A stretch of 64,000 bases of DNA from Candidatus Gastranaerophilales bacterium (GTDB lineage: Bacteria > Cyanobacteriota > Vampirovibrionia > Gastranaerophilales > Gastranaerophilaceae): positions 1-64,000 of the forward strand of contig CAAHDT010000014.1 of assembly GCA_900770525.1 (NCBI GenBank). The letters run 5' to 3'. The translations under genes and the position numbers were made by a program. The first letter of the stretch is position 1, and each line of letters begins with the position of its first letter. Positions 55,594 to 62,933 of this stretch are shown here, in pieces. The notes beneath the pieces were generated by a model. That model had not been told where the DNA came from and did not search any database. It was given only the letters and a program-made list of their open reading frames with translations.

Positions 55594-56340
55594 ATGCAAG
55601 AAATTACATCCGTAAATAATCAGTTAGTAAAAGATATTGTAAAACTTCAACAAAAAAAATACCGAGATAAAGAAAATTCATTCTTGTTAGAAGGTTATAA
55701 ACCGATAAAAGAAGCCTTTGATGCCGGTATTCAGTTAGAACAAGTCTTTGTTCTAAAAGAAAAAGCTGACAAGTACTCTTTTCTTGGTAATAGCTTGATT
55801 TTAACAAACGAAATTATTCTAAAAAAAATCTCAACAACAGATACTCCGCCTGAAGTTGTTGGAGTAGGAGTTCAAAAGCATTCCCAATTATCCGATTTAA
55901 AAGGGAAAAACAAGCTTGTTTTGTTAGAAAACATAAGAGATTTGGGAAATTTGGGAACAATTTTAAGATCTGCGGTTGCATTTGGCGCAGAAGGGATAAT
56001 TCTGTATGGAACCTCTGCTGATATTTATAATCCGAAATGCGTACGAGCAACTGTTGGAAATTTATGGAAGCTACCCGTTGTATATGCGGATAACTTAGAA
56101 AATCTTTTTGACTCGTACCAGCGTATTGCCACCTTACCACACTCAAACAAGTGCCTAAAAGAATTTGTTCCGCAAGAAAAAATATTATTGATGTTTGGCT
56201 CTGAAGCAGACGGGTTAAGCGACAAATTGATAAGATATTCAAACGAGTCAGTAAAAATTGAGATGAGCCGAACTGTTGAATCTTTAAATTTAAGTGTTTC
56301 ATGTTCTGTTCTTATGTATGAGTTGTTTGTAAATAAATAG
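55594..56340 (+). CDS. SpoU/TrmH-family 2'-O-methyltransferase
   Basis: 248 aa. The N-terminal substrate domain (to about 100) is followed by the SPOUT knot domain with LENIRDLGNLGTILRSA, LMFGSEADGLSD and MSRTVESLNLSVSCSVLMYE. These are the three SpoU motifs that bind S-adenosylmethionine. It should methylate a ribose in rRNA or tRNA (RlmB-like). The ATG abuts the peptidase stop, so it belongs to the same operon. Confidence 0.92.
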   Translation: MQEITSVNNQLVKDIVKLQQKKYRDKENSFLLEGYKPIKEAFDAGIQLEQVFVLKEKADKYSFLGNSLILTNEIILKKISTTDTPPEVVGVGVQKHSQLSDLKGKNKLVLLENIRDLGNLGTILRSAVAFGAEGIILYGTSADIYNPKCVRATVGNLWKLPVVYADNLENLFDSYQRIATLPHSNKCLKEFVPQEKILLMFGSEADGLSDKLIRYSNESVKIEMSRTVESLNLSVSCSVLMYELFVNK

Positions 56341-56412
56341 TTAGCTAAATAGTTGGCGTTGAAAAATTTATTTTTTAGCGTTATATTTAACTCGGATTAC
56401 AAGGAGGACGAT

Positions 56413-56745
56413 ATGTCACGTTTAATTTTTAAATGGATTGCATTTTCTTTAGTTATAATGTTTGTTGCTTGGCTTATTCCGGGGATAAATATAGAAAATT
56501 TTTGGGTTGCAATGATTGCAGCCGTTGTTATTGCATTGATTAATGCTGTTATCAAACCAATATTAATGCTTTTAACTTTACCAATAAATATTATGAGTCT
56601 TGGAATTTTTACTCTTGTTATAAACGCAATTTTATTTATGTTTGTAGCTTATGTTGTTCCGGGTATTGAGGTAAGCGGTTTTGTAAGTGCTTTTTTAGGC
56701 TCATTGCTTTTGGCTATATTCGGTGCATTTATTTCTTGGCTATAA
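56413..56745 (+). CDS. Phage holin 4_2-family membrane protein
   Basis: 110 aa from the ATG at 56413, which has a full AAGGAGG site; an earlier start at 56353 lacks one. Four membrane helices fill the protein, with FKWIAFSLVIMFVAWLIPGI first and two conserved PGI turns. This matches the PF04020 family, whose holin name is historical; such proteins are usual in non-phage contexts. The role is unknown. Confidence 0.85.
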   Translation: MSRLIFKWIAFSLVIMFVAWLIPGINIENFWVAMIAAVVIALINAVIKPILMLLTLPINIMSLGIFTLVINAILFMFVAYVVPGIEVSGFVSAFLGSLLLAIFGAFISWL

Positions 56746-56783
56746 ACTTACTTTTTGCCACAATACTTAAAGTAAATATCCCG

Positions 56784-56811
56784 TTTACATTTTTATTATA
56801 TTTGCTATAAT
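56784..56811 (+). promoter_or_regulatory. Promoter of the PadR-DUF512 operon
   Basis: TTTACA, 16 bases, TATAAT, then six bases to the ATG at 56818. There is no ribosome site, so a leaderless mRNA is likely. Confidence 0.6.
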
Positions 56812-56817
56812 TTACAT

Positions 56818-57342
56818 ATGATAGAACTGTTGATACTTTATATTTTGACTCGCCGAGAGTTCACTATGTATGGAATTTCAAAGGAAATAGACTCAAAATT
56901 CGGGGCATATACTATGCCGAGTTTTGGAGCTCTTAAGCCTGCTTTAAGACGATTGGAAGCCGGCGGATTTCTGAATTCCAGAAAAATGATGTCAGATGGC
57001 GGAAAGTTATCTGTATATTATTCAATCACCAAAACTGGGGAAAAAGAGCTCAAAAAATTGGTGTTGGATAAAATAAGTATTAATCCTGTTCAGTTTATAA
57101 CTAATGCAAAAATAAAGTTAGCTTGTTCTTCTGTTTTAAATCCGGATGAGCGAAAAGATTTTTATTTAAATATTAAGACTTCTGTTTTAGAAATTAAGAA
57201 CAAGGCTGAAAAAATTTTAGCAGACGAATATACTCAAAAAGATTTTTATCAAAAAATATTATTAGATAATACAATAGTTGAATATTCAAATTTGTTGAAT
57301 ATTATAGAAGGATTTGAGAAAGATAATGAGCGCAATAGTTAA
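56818..57342 (+). CDS. PadR-family transcription regulator
   Basis: 174 aa. A winged helix (about 1-85) opens MIELLILYILTRREFTMYGI, with the recognition region SFGALKPALRRLEAGGFL and the wing SVYYSITKTG. The second half (about 95-170) is a helical C-terminal domain as in PadR group 1. It overlaps the DUF512 gene by 17 bases. The inducer is unknown. Confidence 0.9.
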   Translation: MIELLILYILTRREFTMYGISKEIDSKFGAYTMPSFGALKPALRRLEAGGFLNSRKMMSDGGKLSVYYSITKTGEKELKKLVLDKISINPVQFITNAKIKLACSSVLNPDERKDFYLNIKTSVLEIKNKAEKILADEYTQKDFYQKILLDNTIVEYSNLLNIIEGFEKDNERNS

Positions 57343-58594
57343 CAAAGTTATAGATGGTTCTATCGCTCAAGAGTTAGAAATAGAAGCCGGCGATGAAATT
57401 GTTTCAATAGATGATACGCCAATGGCTGATATGATTGATTACAACTTTTTATGCAAATCCGAGTTATTAACAGTCGAAGTTAAAAAGAAAAATGGCGAAG
57501 TTGAAGTTATAGAACTTGAAAAAGATTATGATGAAGATCTTGGAATCGTTTTTGAAAGTGCAGTTTTTGATAGGATTAAGCCTTGTTTAAATCATTGTAT
57601 TTTTTGCTTTGTAGATCAACAACCTAAAGGTTTGCGAGATACCTTGTATGTTAAGGACGATGATTATAGGCTTTCTTACTTACAAGGTACATATATTACA
57701 CTTACAAACCTGAAAGAACAGGATAAGGAACGAATAAAGCGGATGCACCTAGGACCGTTTTACGTGTCTGTTCATACAACAAATCCTGAATTAAGAGTCA
57801 AAATGCTAAGAAATCCAAATGCAGGTAAGGCGTTAGAAAATTTGCAATGGTTTAGAAAAAATAAAATTCCGTTTCATGCTCAAATTGTTCTTTGTCCAGG
57901 ATACAATGACGGAGAAGAGTTAGAAAGAACTCTTTCTGATTTAGCAAAGTTAAAGTCTACTGTTTTGTCTGTTGCAATTGTGCCTGTCGGAATGACACAA
58001 TTCAGAGATAAAAAGTTAAGACAAGTTGATAAAGCTTGCGCTATAAAGACTATTGAAATTGCTTCAAAGTATAAACGAGTTTGCTGTTCGGATGAATTTT
58101 TCTTACTTGCTGAAAAAGAAATTCCGCCTTCAAAGTATTATGGAAACTTTGTACAACTGGAAGATGGTGTCGGGTCATTGAGAATGTTGTTGGATGATTT
58201 CAAAAAACTTCCTAAACCTAAAAAGATTAAAAAAAAGCTAAATTTGGTATTTGCAACATCATACGCAGCAGTAGGATCTGTAAAAATAATTTCGGAAAAA
58301 TTAAATAAGATTAAAAACTTGAAAACAGAAGTCTGTCCGGTAAAATCCGAATATTGGGGAGAAGACATCACTGTTGCTGGACTAATTACGACTGACGATT
58401 TAATACGAACAGTAAAAGACAAGGATTGCGACTTTGTTGTAATTCCATCCGTAATGTTACGCCCATATAGCGAAGACTTTTTAGATGGCAGAAATTTAGA
58501 TTACGTAAGAAAGGAAACCGGAAAGAACTTTTTTGTCATAAAAAACATCTATTCGACCAAAGAATTAGTTGATTATTTGAATACTTTGGCATAA
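57326..58594 (+). CDS. DUF512 protein, PDZ plus radical-SAM-like core
   Basis: 422 aa from the ATG at 57326. A PDZ-like domain (1-75, GSIAQELEIEAGDEIVSIDD) precedes a radical-SAM-type cluster motif CLNHCIFC (C87, C91, C94; spacing CX3CX2C). The DUF512 domain (about 300-420) ends the protein. Families of this type are known as putative Fe-S oxidoreductases conserved in cyanobacteria and Firmicutes; the substrate is unproven. Coupled to a PadR gene by overlap. Confidence 0.88.
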   Translation: MSAIVNKVIDGSIAQELEIEAGDEIVSIDDTPMADMIDYNFLCKSELLTVEVKKKNGEVEVIELEKDYDEDLGIVFESAVFDRIKPCLNHCIFCFVDQQPKGLRDTLYVKDDDYRLSYLQGTYITLTNLKEQDKERIKRMHLGPFYVSVHTTNPELRVKMLRNPNAGKALENLQWFRKNKIPFHAQIVLCPGYNDGEELERTLSDLAKLKSTVLSVAIVPVGMTQFRDKKLRQVDKACAIKTIEIASKYKRVCCSDEFFLLAEKEIPPSKYYGNFVQLEDGVGSLRMLLDDFKKLPKPKKIKKKLNLVFATSYAAVGSVKIISEKLNKIKNLKTEVCPVKSEYWGEDITVAGLITTDDLIRTVKDKDCDFVVIPSVMLRPYSEDFLDGRNLDYVRKETGKNFFVIKNIYSTKELVDYLNTLA

Positions 58595-58743
58595 AAGATT
58601 TTTACTGTATTGATTTTGGCTGTGTTTCAATTATTCTTGCAAGCGAAGAATTTACTGAAATACTAGGTGCTAATCCACAATTCATTACATATGTAAACGA
58701 AACCAAACGAACTAATAAATTAAAAGAGAAAACAATAAATTAA
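58573..58743 (+). pseudogene. Start-less remnant of a gene
   Basis: Between an upstream TGA at 58570 and the TAA at 58741-58743 lies an uninterrupted frame of 56 codons that has no ATG, GTG or TTG. It reads protein-like: DFYCIDFGCVSIILASEEF, then TEILGANPQFITYVNETK. The composition is that of a real protein, so I read it as the C-terminal end of a gene whose front was deleted. It overlaps the end of the DUF512 gene and the stop of the next gene. Confidence 0.4.
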
Positions 58744-59018
58744 GCTAATACATCTAAACGATTTGTTTTATGCTCTAAAGCTTGGTGCTTTGATAACGCT
58801 TTATCCTGTAGATATGCCAACTTATACAATAGAGAATTTGAGGCAAGATCCAAACTAATTTTCTTATCCATCTCATGCAACATGCCCAAATTATGCTCTC
58901 CGCCAAACGCACTCGAATTCATCATGCTCATTGCCTGATTTGACGAATTTATTATCCCAAGTGCAGCATTATTCATATTATTTATCGCATTAAATCTTGC
59001 AATTGATGAAACTAACAT
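58740..59018 (-). CDS. Small helical protein of unknown function
   Basis: 92 aa. GAGG lies before the ATG. The sequence is N/M/A/S-rich (NAINNMNNAALGIINSSN, then MSMMNSSAFGG) and becomes helical in the second half (LASNSLLYKLAYLQDKALS). No signal or membrane segment is visible. It has no operon partner. Confidence 0.55.
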   Translation of the reverse strand: MLVSSIARFNAINNMNNAALGIINSSNQAMSMMNSSAFGGEHNLGMLHEMDKKISLDLASNSLLYKLAYLQDKALSKHQALEHKTNRLDVLA

Positions 59019-59127
59019 ACTAACCTCAAAAATATCTACCCCAAAAGTATACTACCATTATAATTATTTTGCAATAGTTTTGTCGGATAAATTTCTAGTA
59101 TATTTTTGCTACAAAATATTAAAAAAT

Positions 59128-59155
59128 TTGAAAACTTTTAACATGATTATATAAT
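59128..59155 (+). promoter_or_regulatory. Promoter of the exported 385-aa gene
   Basis: TTGAAA, 16 bases, TATAAT, then nine bases to the ATG at 59165. The leader would be at most a few bases. Confidence 0.6.
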
Positions 59156-59164
59156 ATTTATATT

Positions 59165-60322
59165 ATGAAGAGATTATTAGCACTTTTAATATTATCAATG
59201 TTCGTATGGACAAACACCGTGGTTTTTGCCGAACCAGTATTCCAAGGTCATGCCGAAAAAAGCGACAAAGTAAGACAAGAATTAGAGCATGAGTTGTTTA
59301 CCGGACAAGTTGAACAACTTGAACGCTCGGACGTTATTCATATGACTGTATCACAAGTTTTGGACTCAAACATAAATATTGAGGGAGATGAGTTTTTCGC
59401 GGAAGTCGTGAATGACGTAGAAGGACAAGGCGGAGTTATTATTCCAAAAGGCACTTTTGCGCATGGAAAAATTTCACAAACAACCGAGGCAAAAAGACTT
59501 GGCAGAGCAGCAACTCTTTCGTTGGATTTTGATTATTTAATTACCCCTGACGGAAGAGAAATCCCGATAGAAGGTAAAATGTCAACAAAACTTCACCCCG
59601 TTGCGGAAACTTCTAAAATTATTGCCCAAGACTTAGGTTATACCCTTGTCGGTGGTGCTGCCGGAGGTCTGATGGCATTAAATTGGCTGGGACTTGAAGC
59701 TGCCATTGCCTCTCAAGGTTATACGCTTGCCGGTGGTGCTGCAATTGGCGGAGCTCTTGGACTTGGAGCAGCACTAATTCGAAAGGGGAATGATGTACTC
59801 ATTGCGCCGGGTGACGAAATTAAAGTGAAAATTAACACATCTGTTCCACTTCCTGTATACAAAGAAAGTGCACTTTTACAGCATGAAATGTTCTACCCTG
59901 GACTTGATATAAAAATCTCAAACGTAAAACATGAAGAAGATCCGTTCGGAGAAGTAAACACTATCACATTAACAGTTATGATTTCCAATATGTCAGATAA
60001 AACTTTTTCAGGACTGGATACAGCACTTGTAAATGACTACAACGCGATATTCCGTCCATCAATTTTTGGGGACACTAAATTAATGTTCAAACAAATCAAA
60101 CCGGGCGACAAGGTTATCGGGAACATATCTTTTGCGGTCGATAATATAAACAGACGGTTCTGGTTAACTTTTTATGACAGACGAAATAAAAAGCCGTTGG
60201 CAAAAATTTCGGTAGATAATGCATATAAAAAAGTGTCAGCGAAAACTAAACAAAAGAATAATAAAGTTCGCACCAAAAAAGTAAATTTCAAAAAAGAACC
60301 TGATATAATGGAATTAGAGTAA
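59165..60322 (+). CDS. Exported protein of unknown function
   Basis: 385 aa. A signal peptide (1-22, cut after VFA) is followed by a beta-rich domain of about 120 residues (GVIIPKGTFAHGKISQ, then LSLDFDYLITPDGREIPIEG). A Gly/Ala-rich hydrophobic stretch lies at about 155-205 (GAAIGGALGLGAALI). The C-terminal region is basic (SAKTKQKNNKVRTKKVNFKK). The pattern of strands with PKGT resembles TrbI/VirB10-like or cell-envelope barrel proteins, but I cannot confirm this. Confidence 0.6.
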   Translation: MKRLLALLILSMFVWTNTVVFAEPVFQGHAEKSDKVRQELEHELFTGQVEQLERSDVIHMTVSQVLDSNINIEGDEFFAEVVNDVEGQGGVIIPKGTFAHGKISQTTEAKRLGRAATLSLDFDYLITPDGREIPIEGKMSTKLHPVAETSKIIAQDLGYTLVGGAAGGLMALNWLGLEAAIASQGYTLAGGAAIGGALGLGAALIRKGNDVLIAPGDEIKVKINTSVPLPVYKESALLQHEMFYPGLDIKISNVKHEEDPFGEVNTITLTVMISNMSDKTFSGLDTALVNDYNAIFRPSIFGDTKLMFKQIKPGDKVIGNISFAVDNINRRFWLTFYDRRNKKPLAKISVDNAYKKVSAKTKQKNNKVRTKKVNFKKEPDIMELE

Positions 60323-60351
60323 ATTTTTTGTAAAAATTTTTATAAATACCG

Positions 60352-60379
60352 TTGAAAAATAAGGTTTTTATGTTACAAT
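60352..60379 (+). promoter_or_regulatory. Promoter of the BlaI-type operon
   Basis: TTGAAA, 16 bases, TACAAT. The start site near 60386 gives a leader of about 33 bases holding AAGTAGG. BlaI/MecI repressors bind TACA/TGTA repeats, and the -10 box itself reads TACAATGT, so self-control is possible. Confidence 0.5.
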
Positions 60380-60418
60380 GTTAGTAGCTATTAAAGGTTA
60401 GAAAGAAAGTAGGCAAAA

Positions 60419-60757
60419 ATGGCTTGTGGTAAGCTCGAAATAGACATTTTGAACTCAATATGGAACTTGACAGCATTAAATAATGGTCAAGATATTTCAA
60501 TTCAAGACGTTGTTAATGATTTGTCTAAAAATGGTATTGACCGTGCATATACAACAATTAAGACGGTTATGGACAGACTTACGACCAAAAGTGTACTTGT
60601 TCGCTACAAGGTTGGTAAAAAATTCTTCTATAGTGCTGCGACAGACAGGGAAGAGCTTGCTCGTGACAGCATTAAAGAAGTGTCCGAACAATTTTTTGGC
60701 TCTAATTATGTTGATATGATTAGATTTATTGAAAAGGAATTCAATTTAATTAAGTAA
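60419..60757 (+). CDS. BlaI/MecI-family transcription repressor
   Basis: 112 aa. A winged helix holds GKLEIDILNSIWNL, RAYTTIKTVMDRLTTKSVLV and KKFFYSAATDREELA, all family markers. The short C-terminal part serves as dimer region. In BlaI systems a membrane sensor protease BlaR1 cuts the repressor, but none is encoded nearby. Its target is therefore unlikely to be a beta-lactamase operon here. The next gene begins one base later. Confidence 0.9.
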   Translation: MACGKLEIDILNSIWNLTALNNGQDISIQDVVNDLSKNGIDRAYTTIKTVMDRLTTKSVLVRYKVGKKFFYSAATDREELARDSIKEVSEQFFGSNYVDMIRFIEKEFNLIK

Positions 60758-60758
60758 A

Positions 60759-61130
60759 ATGTCCAATATTAGAGAATGTAGAGAGTTGGTTTCCGAAATA
60801 ATTCGGAAGGTTTTGGTTGGTGAATTAAGTGTAAAACAAGCTCTACCTATGTTTCCGGCTGAAACCGGCGACAAAAGTATTACTGCAGCATTTCACGCTT
60901 TAGTTCATTATGAAGCAGATGAAGATTTAAGACACCGTGACATAATGTATCGCGAAGAACAAGACGATTATTTGACTTTGATTTTCCAAACTTTAGAGCA
61001 AGGAAAAGCTTTGCCTGATAATATCATCAGAAACTATGAGAAATATTACAAATCTGCCGACATACCAATGCCGAACGATTTTCATTCTAATTTGATACGT
61101 TTTTGGCGATTTTTGACATTTAAAGAGTAG
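60759..61130 (+). CDS. 123-aa protein of unknown function
   Basis: 123 aa. A soluble, mostly helical protein (VSEIIRKVLVGELSVKQAL, then AAFHALVHYEADEDLRHRD) with W/F at the end (LIRFWRFLTF). It begins one base after the BlaI-type gene, so they form an operon. No motif was recognised. Confidence 0.65.
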   Translation: MSNIRECRELVSEIIRKVLVGELSVKQALPMFPAETGDKSITAAFHALVHYEADEDLRHRDIMYREEQDDYLTLIFQTLEQGKALPDNIIRNYEKYYKSADIPMPNDFHSNLIRFWRFLTFKE

Positions 61131-61144
61131 GGCACCTTTTTAAA

Positions 61145-61311
61145 CTGCTCAAAGAGCAGGAAAGATGTTTGGTACAATAATTGCACCATATTCAAAAGGA
61201 AGGTTCGGAAACGTAGTTTCTGATAACTCGTTCATTTTAATCGCGTGTTTTCCTTTTCTTTGCTTCCGTTTCTTTTCCTTTTTCATCACAAAAAAAGGAA
61301 AAGAAACGAAG
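61145..61311. repeat. Hairpin-rich intergenic repeat, copy B
   Basis: CTGCTC-AAA-GAGCAG at 61145-61159 and a perfect 17-bp hairpin, 61267-61283 with 61292-61308 (arms CGTTTCTTTTCCTTTTT), which continues to 61263-61311 past one bulge. Read on the opposite strand, copy A at 50087-50267 has the same order of parts and a similar pyrimidine-rich stem. The gap of about 370 bases holds no other gene; an apparent minus-strand frame through it is only the hairpin read as protein. Confidence 0.65.
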
Positions 61312-61501
61312 TGACAGGAGCCTTTGAAAGAGGTACTATTCATTAAGCCAAACAGAAGAGAGACCAAAATTATTTTTGGGTGTGACAAACATTTTGTTTT
61401 GTCACACCTTTTTTCTCTTTACAAATTCTTCATAAACACTTTAAATTTGGCAGGGTTTGGGTTATATTAGCTTGGTTGTGAAAATAATGAGGAATTAACT
61501 A

Positions 61502-62875
61502 ATGTATAATGTTGCTATAGTTGGCGCCGGACCAGCCGGAATTTTTGCGGCTTTAGAAATTACGAAACTTAAGCCGGATTGGAAAGTTGTTTTAATTGAA
61601 AAAGGCGATAGAATTGAAAAAAGAAAATGTCTATTAAGAGAAGGTTATGCGAAATGTCCAACTTGTAAAAAATGCGGATTGCTATGCGGTTGGGGCGGAG
61701 CAGGTGCTTTTTCTGACGGAAAACTGACATTGACTCCTGATGTTGGTGGACACCTTGACGACTATATGTCAAGAGAAAAAGTTGAAGACTTAATCGATTA
61801 TGCTGACAAATTATACTTGAAATATGGAGCAACAGAAGAAGTTTTCGGAACTGATATGAAAGTTTTCCATGAAATTGAACGCCAAGCATCTTTAGCAGAA
61901 TTAAAACTTGTACATTCACCTGTAAGACACCTTGGAACTGAACGCAGTCTTGATGTATTAAAAAATATGCAAGACTATTTGGAAGATAAAATAACCATCA
62001 GAAATGACGTTTCAGCATCAAGTTTAATTGTTGAATGCGAACAAGTAAAAGGACTTGTTTTAGATAACGGAGAAGAAATTCGCGCTGAATACACAATTAT
62101 TGCTCCTGGACGTGAAGGGGCTGATTGGTTAACAAAAGAGTTTAGCAAAAACAAAATCGGAATGGTTAACAATGCAGTTGATGTTGGTGTTAGAGTTGAA
62201 TTACCTGCACCTGTATTTGAACCGTTAACCTCCAAATTATACGAATCTAAATTAATATACCACTCTCCAACATTCGGTGATGAAGTCAGAACTTTCTGTA
62301 TGAATCCGAATGGTGAAGTCGTTCAGGAAAATTACAACGGTATCGCAACAGTGAACGGTCACAGTTATGCTGAAAAAACAACAAATAACACAAACTTTGC
62401 CCTACTTGTGAGTGAAAAATTCACAGAACCGTTCAAAGAGCCAATCCAATACGGTCAACATATTGCAAGCCTTGCTAATATGTTAGGCGGAGGAATTCTA
62501 GTCCAACGCTTCGGAGATTTGCTCGATGGCAGACGCTCTACTCCTGAAAGAATAAAGGCAAGTATTTTAACACCGACCTTAACTTGTGCCACTCCTGGAG
62601 ATTTGAGCCTTGTTATTCCTTACAGACAGATGACAAGTATTATTGAGATGTTATATGCATTAGATAAAATTGCTCCTGGAACTGCTTCAAGATATACCCT
62701 ATTGTATGGTATTGAAGTTAAATTCTATTCTGCAAGAGTAAAATTGACAGACGAGTTAGAAACTGAAGGCGTTAAAAACTTGTTTGCAATCGGAGATGGT
62801 GCCGGTGTAACAAGAGGACTTATCCAAGCTTCGGCGTCAGGTGTTCATGCAGCAAGAGTAATTTGCGCAAGATAG
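61502..62875 (+). CDS. FAD-dependent dehydrogenase (NAD-utilising type)
   Basis: 457 aa. The dinucleotide-binding motif GAGPAGIFAALE lies at residues 8-19, with a second acidic residue at E in LIEKGDR. CPTCKKCGLLCGWGGAGAFSDGK is the typical cysteine and Gly-rich loop of the COG2509 group. GVTRGLIQASASGVHAA closes the FAD site. Its electron partner and substrate are unknown. GAGGA precedes the ATG, and a terminator follows. Confidence 0.9.
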   Translation: MYNVAIVGAGPAGIFAALEITKLKPDWKVVLIEKGDRIEKRKCLLREGYAKCPTCKKCGLLCGWGGAGAFSDGKLTLTPDVGGHLDDYMSREKVEDLIDYADKLYLKYGATEEVFGTDMKVFHEIERQASLAELKLVHSPVRHLGTERSLDVLKNMQDYLEDKITIRNDVSASSLIVECEQVKGLVLDNGEEIRAEYTIIAPGREGADWLTKEFSKNKIGMVNNAVDVGVRVELPAPVFEPLTSKLYESKLIYHSPTFGDEVRTFCMNPNGEVVQENYNGIATVNGHSYAEKTTNNTNFALLVSEKFTEPFKEPIQYGQHIASLANMLGGGILVQRFGDLLDGRRSTPERIKASILTPTLTCATPGDLSLVIPYRQMTSIIEMLYALDKIAPGTASRYTLLYGIEVKFYSARVKLTDELETEGVKNLFAIGDGAGVTRGLIQASASGVHAARVICAR

Positions 62876-62896
62876 GAAAAAACTAAATAAAATATT

Positions 62897-62930
62897 AAAA
62901 AGCCTCATTGATTTGTCAACGAGGCTTTTT
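62897..62930. terminator. Bidirectional terminator
   Basis: A 10-bp stem (AAAAAGCCTC/GAGGCTTTTT, loop of 14) with A and T runs on both sides serves the dehydrogenase and the converging surface-protein gene. Confidence 0.85.
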
Positions 62931-62933
62931 ATA

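Noticed and set aside
55814..56302. Minus-strand 162-codon frame antisense to the SpoU gene
   Set aside because: The plus-strand frame carries all SpoU motifs; the antisense frame is L/Q/I-rich with no ribosome site.
56413..56745. Prophage evidence from the holin-named protein
   Set aside because: PF04020 members are common outside phages, and no other phage gene is present around it.
60419..60757. Beta-lactam resistance operon
   Set aside because: BlaI-type regulators are widespread; there is no BlaR1 sensor or beta-lactamase gene beside it.
61149..61388. Minus-strand 79-codon open frame through repeat copy B
   Set aside because: It reads the hairpin as lysine-rich protein (KKEKKRKQRKGKHA), has no ribosome site, and follows the repeat rather than codon usage.
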